From the NCBI GenBank assembly GCA_017453085.1, contig JAFTKV010000197.1, positions 1 to 9,000 on the forward strand: 9,000 nt of DNA, in the 5' to 3' direction. This DNA comes from Clostridia bacterium (GTDB lineage Bacteria; Bacillota; Clostridia; Oscillospirales; CAG-272). The notes beneath the pieces are model-generated. The model was not told where the DNA came from. It did not search any database and saw only the letters and a program-made list of their open reading frames with translations. Both the position numbers and the translations under genes were made by a program. Below are positions 4,662-9,000 of this stretch, piece after piece (position 1 is the stretch's first letter; the number at the start of each line of letters is the position of its first letter).

Positions 4662-6818
4662 TTACTGATTGTACAGCTGGAATTCGTAGAGACGAATCGT
4701 TCCGTCTCCGTAGTCTACCACGTATCCCTTGAAGAGGAGATATCGTGCAGTCTGCTGACCGATGTTGAAGGAAACGATATTTTCATTGCAGTTTGGCTGA
4801 TAGTCTACCGATACCCAGTTCTTGGCATCGCTCGAAACAAGGAGCTCCCATTCGGTGGTGTTGCCGCCGGTCTCCTGGGTCTTGGTGTTGTAGAGGGTGT
4901 AGGTGTTGAAGGTCTTTTCCTCGCCCAGATCCAGTACGATCCATTGCAGGGTTCCGTCCAAGCTATAGGTCTTGTCGGATGCGGAGCCGGAGGTGCAGCA
5001 CCACTTTGTGGTGAGATCGCCGTCTACCAAGAACTCGCCCAGCTCTCTGGAGTTGACCGCACCCGATACCTGGGGAACGGTCGCGCCCAGCGCCAGATTC
5101 TCACCGCTGGTGACAGGCGTTTCCAGCTTGGCAGCAGTCTTGTCACCGGGGTTCTTCTCGGTGAGCATAGGATATACGGGGTTTTCCACGAAGGGCAGGT
5201 TTTCGGTAATGAAGTTGCCTTCATAATCGGCAAATCCCTTGAAGTCCCAAGCGCCCGACTTGAAATCGGCCTCGTACTGTGCGCGGATGTCTTCCATACA
5301 ATCGTAACCGGTGACTTCCTTGACGATCTTGTTGAAGGTGTTGTTCTTGTCGTAAGGATTATCCGATCCGCCGGTGAGACGGCCGCCCTTGATTTCGAAG
5401 TTGATGGTATCGATCAGACCGTTGACACGGTTGCCGTTTTCGTCTTGAGTAGTGGGCCAATGATAGTCCATATACGCGAAGAACCACTTGCATCCGTTGC
5501 CGTAAGGACCGTAGCTCTTTCCGGAATCACTGGGCCAGAAGTAGATGGTTTCGTCGTTTTTGTTATAGAGCTGAATGTGGTTGGGATTGGTCCAGTGGAA
5601 GTAACGGAAGCCGCCGTAGGTTGCAAAGTTTTCGGTCCACCAGGCTTCATCACCGTAGTAGAAGTTATACTGCTGCGCGCTGTGGGTCAACTCGTGAGAG
5701 AAGTATCCCAGATCGTGGGGATTCTCGCTGGCGTAGTCGGTAGCAACGGTAACGGTATTATCCACAGCGTAGGCAACGCCGTCATAGGTCACGTCTGCGT
5801 GAAAGATGATATTCGTAGGCTCTACGCCGGTGCCCCATCTTGCCAGCAAGCGGGGATATACGGAGTAGAACAGATCGCTCATATTCTGCTGGTAGTCAGG
5901 ATCGGTGATAAGATCCCAGTCACCCGCGAACATCAGATGGTATTTATCATTGTTGGGATCTTCTCCGGCTTCAACGGTGAAGGGGATGGATTGGAGGCAT
6001 TTGCCGCCGCTGATGAAGTTGATATAATATTCACCGGGCTCGGTGTAGGGAATCGTGAATTTGGCAACTCCGACGAAGCTGCCGTCGGCAGCCTTGGTAG
6101 GAACCAGATTCTTGTGATAAATGATATCTCCCTCTTCCGTGGAGTTCTTTCGGGTGCTCACCGATACCAGATAGGTGGACGGAATGCTGGTGTGGAAGCT
6201 GATTTTGGCAAACGCACCGCTTTGACCGGTGACCGAAGAATAATCGGAGGACATTTTCAGCTCCAGGGGCTGATAATATACCAGGAGCTTACCCAGGGAA
6301 GCATTGTATTGGATCTTTGCGCCCAGTGCGTTCAATTGGGTGGCAGCATTGTAATTGGTCTTTTTGATGGGGTTGTCTTTGATATCGTAATTGACACGGT
6401 AGTATACGATGTTGCCCTTCTGGAAGTGGGAATAGTATCTGCTGTTTTCTTCATTGGACAGATATTCCAAAAGCTCGGATCCGCTGCCAACGAATTCGTA
6501 AAGCGAATAATCCACGTTGGCGGGGATTTGCCATTCTGCACCCGAGGTGACCATGAAATAGCCGTGATACTCTTCGGTTTTCGGGGCAGATGCGTTTACG
6601 ACGGTTTTCATGGTAGAAAGGTCTTCATTCAACTTGATATTGTGTTGTACTTTGCCGGGAGTGTTCATTGATTCGGGTTCCTTTGTGGTAGCAGCGGTTG
6701 TGGCAGCTGTGGTGGTTGCGGTTGCCGGAGCATCCTCTTGAGACGTACAGGAAGTAAGCATGGCGAGAGGAGCAGATACCAATGTGGCAAGCAGCAACAG
6801 GATCGCTGTTTTTTTCAT
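4662..6818 (-). CDS. Secreted lipoprotein: basic-secretory-protein-type HExxH peptidase with C-terminal F5/8 type C (discoidin) domain
   Basis: A 718-residue exported protein. Seen in order: signal peptide with basic MKKT and a hydrophobic core (1-20); lipobox LTSC with the lipidated Cys at 24; a Thr/Ala-rich linker (about 29-47); an N-terminal region without a family I recognise (about 56-285), whose end (200-285) looks like an Ig-like beta domain; a peptidase domain (about 290-545) with the zinc motif HELTH (375-379) and, 17 residues on, E396 in WWTENFATYG as likely third ligand; and a domain at about 573-718 that opens NLALGAT and ends LYEFQLYN, the usual borders of F5/8 type C or CBM32 domains. 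The HELTH and WWTEN pattern fits the plant-and-bacterial basic secretory protein family (PF04450). Inferred role: cell-surface protease held near glycans or proteins by the discoidin domain. The start follows AGAGG (6826-6830). Transcribed alone, with its own promoter (6875-6903) and terminator. Confidence 0.85.
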   Translation of the reverse strand: MKKTAILLLLATLVSAPLAMLTSCTSQEDAPATATTTAATTAATTKEPESMNTPGKVQHNIKLNEDLSTMKTVVNASAPKTEEYHGYFMVTSGAEWQIPANVDYSLYEFVGSGSELLEYLSNEENSRYYSHFQKGNIVYYRVNYDIKDNPIKKTNYNAATQLNALGAKIQYNASLGKLLVYYQPLELKMSSDYSSVTGQSGAFAKISFHTSIPSTYLVSVSTRKNSTEEGDIIYHKNLVPTKAADGSFVGVAKFTIPYTEPGEYYINFISGGKCLQSIPFTVEAGEDPNNDKYHLMFAGDWDLITDPDYQQNMSDLFYSVYPRLLARWGTGVEPTNIIFHADVTYDGVAYAVDNTVTVATDYASENPHDLGYFSHELTHSAQQYNFYYGDEAWWTENFATYGGFRYFHWTNPNHIQLYNKNDETIYFWPSDSGKSYGPYGNGCKWFFAYMDYHWPTTQDENGNRVNGLIDTINFEIKGGRLTGGSDNPYDKNNTFNKIVKEVTGYDCMEDIRAQYEADFKSGAWDFKGFADYEGNFITENLPFVENPVYPMLTEKNPGDKTAAKLETPVTSGENLALGATVPQVSGAVNSRELGEFLVDGDLTTKWCCTSGSASDKTYSLDGTLQWIVLDLGEEKTFNTYTLYNTKTQETGGNTTEWELLVSSDAKNWVSVDYQPNCNENIVSFNIGQQTARYLLFKGYVVDYGDGTIRLYEFQLYNQ

Positions 6819-6874
6819 CTTTTTACCTCTTTTTCCTCTATTGGTGCATCTGTCATGATGCGACTCTTGATACT

Positions 6875-6903
6875 ATTATAACAGTGTTTTTGATAAATTG
6901 CAA
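6875..6903 (-). promoter_or_regulatory. Sigma-A-type promoter of the lipoprotein peptidase gene
   Basis: On the minus strand TTGCAA (6898-6903), 17 bases, TATAAT (6875-6880), 56 bases upstream of the start codon. The leader holds a small hairpin, GCATC (6846-6850) with GATGC (6857-6861). The strong boxes suggest that this gene is transcribed independently of the flippase gene behind it. Confidence 0.75.
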
Positions 6904-6924
6904 TACATTTATAAAAAATTATTG

Positions 6925-8526
6925 TCAATTACAGCTGTTTGGGCAGGAATGCGTATCTTTCCCAAGGGAAGAGGCTGCAAATGAGGTCGGCTTCGGTTTA
7001 GGCAACCGTCGCAACAGGGCAGGAAGCGCGAGAAATACCATATACAGCAGAGCGATAATGCAAATGTGCAGGAACAGATGCCATCCGTCCACGGCGTAGG
7101 GGATCGTCGCCGCAAAGATGAAGCGAGAGAGCGCAGTAGCGGCAAAGATTGCTGTAATCGGACGAAGCAGCATCCAAGGCGACAGCTTTATTTCCATCAC
7201 CTGCAGAAGCCGCATCACCGACAGGGATGCGTTGATCAGCTCGCAGGCGAAGATCTCGATGATGTAGCCGTAGATGCCGATCCGAGGAAGCAGGATCAGC
7301 ACCACCAGAACCGACAACGCAGAATCTAACAGATTGACCCGCATACAGAAGAGCTGCTCGTTAAATCCCTTCAGAATGCTGTCCACCGCCGTGTCCAGAT
7401 ACATGATGGGCACCAGTGGCGCCAACAGGCGAACGTAGGTCGCCGCCTCGGCACTGCCGCCGATGACCGTCCCCAGCTCGGAGGAAAGGCAGAGGAAGAT
7501 CCCCGCCGTGCCGATCCCCATGGTCAGCACGAAGCGGAAGACCCGCTCGGTGATCTTTTGCACGCCCAGGAAATCTCCCGCCGCCCGCTTTTCGGCGATC
7601 TCGGGGATCAGCAGATTGCAAAAGGGCGACAGAAAGGCATAGGGGAACATCACCACGGGGAGTGCCATTCCCTGCATGATGCCGTAGGTAGATAGAGCCG
7701 CAGTCTGGGAATCCCCCTTTTTCTTCAGCCCCCAGGGGATCAGCAGATGCTCTATTGTCACCAGCCCCTGCCGCAGATAGGAGGAGAAGGCGACGGGCAG
7801 GGCGATCCCCAGCAGCTTTTTGCGCATGGGTGCGATCTCGTCGGGATCGGCAGTCCGCCCGCGATGATGGCGGCGCAGGTCGCGGACGTACAGAAGGAAG
7901 CAATACAAAAAGGAGAAGAGATTTCCGAAGAATCCGCCTGCCACCACCCACAGACAAGCGGTCTCCAGTCCGCCGGAGGTGAAGAGCGTTAGGAGCAGGA
8001 CGGTGATGCCGATCCGCAGCCCCTGCTCGAAGATCTGGGTCAGCGCATTCTTGCTGACTCTGCGCACGGCGGTGAAATAGCCTGACAGTGCCGAGGTCAG
8101 CGCCTGAAAAGGAAGGGAGAGGGCGAGCAGCCACAGGGAAGGGATGGTGCGCTCGTCCGAAAGGAGGACTCTGCCGATGGGTGCGGCAAAGAGAAAGAGC
8201 AGCCCGCCCGCTAGTATGCCGAAGAAAAGGCTGTAGCCGATGCAGGCCTTCATAGCGGCAAGGATGCGCCCGCTCTCCCGTATCGAGCCGTCGGTGGATT
8301 CACCCATGGCCTCCGACACCAATCGGGTGGCCGCCAGCGTGACGGCGGAGGTGGCAAGTGTCATCGCCAGACCGTACACCGAGCCGGTGAGGGTGAACAG
8401 CCCCATCCCGTCTGCCCCCAGACGGTTGGTGAGATAGACGTTGAAATACACCCCTGCCGAGCGCATCAGGAGCGAGGTTGCGGTCAGCAGGAGCACGTTT
8501 TGCAGAAAGATCTTGAATTTTGCCAT
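6925..8526 (-). CDS. MOP-superfamily (SpoVB/polysaccharide flippase-like) membrane transporter
   Basis: A 533-residue integral membrane protein with about 13-14 hydrophobic segments spread over residues 8-505 and a short hydrophilic C-terminal tail. The N-terminus (FLQNVLLLTATSLLMR... NRLGADGMGLF, about 7-44) and the central stretch YGIMQGMALP...FPYAFLSPF (281-302), followed by LLIPEIAEKRA, match the pattern of the SpoVB and MurJ type of lipid-linked oligosaccharide flippases. The probable job is to flip a lipid-linked cell-wall or exopolysaccharide precursor. In spore formers SpoVB acts in cortex synthesis, but paralogues are many, so no gene symbol is given. The start is fixed by GGGAGG (8533-8538) six bases before ATG. 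It lies upstream of the peptidase gene in the same direction with a 106-base gap; I see no strong terminator between them. Divergent from metG. Confidence 0.85.
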   Translation of the reverse strand: MAKFKIFLQNVLLLTATSLLMRSAGVYFNVYLTNRLGADGMGLFTLTGSVYGLAMTLATSAVTLAATRLVSEAMGESTDGSIRESGRILAAMKACIGYSLFFGILAGGLLFLFAAPIGRVLLSDERTIPSLWLLALSLPFQALTSALSGYFTAVRRVSKNALTQIFEQGLRIGITVLLLTLFTSGGLETACLWVVAGGFFGNLFSFLYCFLLYVRDLRRHHRGRTADPDEIAPMRKKLLGIALPVAFSSYLRQGLVTIEHLLIPWGLKKKGDSQTAALSTYGIMQGMALPVVMFPYAFLSPFCNLLIPEIAEKRAAGDFLGVQKITERVFRFVLTMGIGTAGIFLCLSSELGTVIGGSAEAATYVRLLAPLVPIMYLDTAVDSILKGFNEQLFCMRVNLLDSALSVLVVLILLPRIGIYGYIIEIFACELINASLSVMRLLQVMEIKLSPWMLLRPITAIFAATALSRFIFAATIPYAVDGWHLFLHICIIALLYMVFLALPALLRRLPKPKPTSFAASSLGKDTHSCPNSCN

Positions 8527-8617
8527 AGAGAGCCTCCCATCGGGCGGGCATTTGCTGTATTTCTATGAAAAACGAAACAAATCTATGCTTTCGACGGCAG
8601 ATATTTTTCGGAAATAC

Positions 8618-8646
8618 TTGAATTTTCTGCAAAAATGTGCTATACT
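8618..8646 (+). promoter_or_regulatory. Sigma-A-type promoter of metG
   Basis: TTGAAT (8618-8623), 17 bases, TATACT (8641-8646), preceded by TGC, an extended -10. The TGTGCTA context is the same as in the rsgA promoter. The transcript leader would be only about 30 bases, which leaves no room for a T-box riboswitch. Confidence 0.7.
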
Positions 8647-8683
8647 ACAATAAATATGCAAAAAACAACGGAGATAGATGAAT

Positions 8684-9000
8684 ATGAACAAAAGATTTTT
8701 TATCGGCGGCGCTTGGCCGTACGCCAATAACTCTCTGCACGTCGGTCACCTGGCAGCCCTCCTGCCCGGCGACGTTCTGGCTCGCTTTGGCAGACTGTGC
8801 GGTTACGACGTGATCTACGTATCGGGCACCGACTCTCACGGCACCCCCATCACCGAGCGGGCAAAGCGGGAGAAGGTCACCCCTGCCTCCATCGCTGAGC
8901 AGTATCACGCAGAGTTTACCCGTGACTTCGAGGCAATGGGCTTCACCTACGACAAGTACACCGCCACCTTCACCGATTATCACAAGAAGGGCGTGCAGGA
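8684..9000 (+). CDS. metG: Methionyl-tRNA synthetase, N-terminal part, C-terminus off the right edge
   Basis: Class I aminoacyl-tRNA synthetase that charges tRNA-Met. The first 105 residues are visible: [20 protein letters not shown], then GHL, giving the HIGH signature as HVGH (20-23), followed by [20 protein letters not shown] and TDSHGTPI, all hallmarks of MetRS. The KMSKS loop, anticodon-binding domain and any zinc knuckle lie outside. The AWPYAN form differs from the TTPIYYPN form typical of the housekeeping MetRS of many Firmicutes and is closer to the MetRS type found as a second copy in some Bacilli and streptococci. GGAG (8670-8673) fits the ATG at 8684 better than the in-frame ATG at 8678, which would be only four bases away. 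The gene is divergent from the flippase gene and has its own promoter. Confidence 0.93.
   Translation, partial: MNKRFFIGGAWPYANNSLHVGHLAALLPGDVLARFGRLCGYDVIYVSGTDSHGTPITERAKREKVTPASIAEQYHAEFTRDFEAMGFTYDKYTATFTDYHKKGVQ

Noticed and set aside
4647..6671. A 674-codon open frame on the plus strand, opposite the peptidase gene
   Set aside because: It lies almost fully antisense to a gene with signal peptide, lipobox, HELTH and discoidin domain; it has no ribosome binding site and its product is repetitive Val/Gly/Ile-rich with no motif. It arises from codon use on the other strand.
6904..6928. TTGACA on the minus strand at 6923-6928 as a -35 box for the peptidase gene
   Set aside because: It is 42 bases from the TATAAT box; TTGCAA at 6898-6903 has the correct 17-base spacer. 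At 17 bases from TTGACA there is only a poor -10.
8646..8683. T-box riboswitch in front of metG
   Set aside because: The distance from the -10 box to the start codon leaves a leader of only about 30 bases, far too short for a T-box.

Overview
The window looks like a chromosomal segment of a spore-forming-lineage Firmicute (Clostridia, perhaps an Oscillospirales-like gut bacterium). The grounds are strong GGAGG-type ribosome binding sites, four promoters with sigma-A-like boxes and 17-base spacers, an rsgA-spoVM-like-mtaB gene order, a SpoVB-like flippase and intrinsic terminators. The lineage is an inference from these traits; no rRNA or tRNA is present to confirm it.

Left part (1-2111, minus strand): a translation and ribosome-maturation operon read leftwards. 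It runs from an extended -10 promoter (2143-2171) through rsgA (ribosome-assembly GTPase), a 25-codon gene that resembles the sporulation membrane peptide SpoVM, and mtaB (tRNA ms2t6A methylthiotransferase, cut by the left edge). Both short gaps in this operon hold strong hairpins; one covers part of the spoVM ribosome binding site.

Middle left (2143-4200, plus strand): a divergent promoter drives a two-gene operon, a PHP-family metal-dependent hydrolase followed with an 11-base overlap by a Methyltransf_32-like SAM methyltransferase. It ends at a clean intrinsic terminator (4169-4199).

Gap 4081-4661: about 580 bases with no credible protein gene but dense RNA structure: a dispersed-repeat-like hairpin, the operon terminator, a segment (about 4270-4500) that resembles the 5' half of group II intron domain I, two more long hairpins and a bidirectional terminator.

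Right part (4662-8526, minus strand): a secreted lipoprotein with a basic-secretory-protein type HExxH peptidase domain and a C-terminal F5/8 type C (discoidin) domain, transcribed from its own promoter; upstream of it is a 533-residue multidrug/oligosaccharide flippase superfamily membrane protein of the SpoVB type. Divergent from the flippase gene, and cut by the right edge, starts a methionyl-tRNA synthetase gene of the 'WPYAN...HVGH' type.

The most interesting items are the SpoVM-like micro-gene between rsgA and mtaB and the group II intron-like RNA segment downstream of the 4169-4199 terminator. No defence system, CRISPR array, phage or complete insertion sequence is visible.
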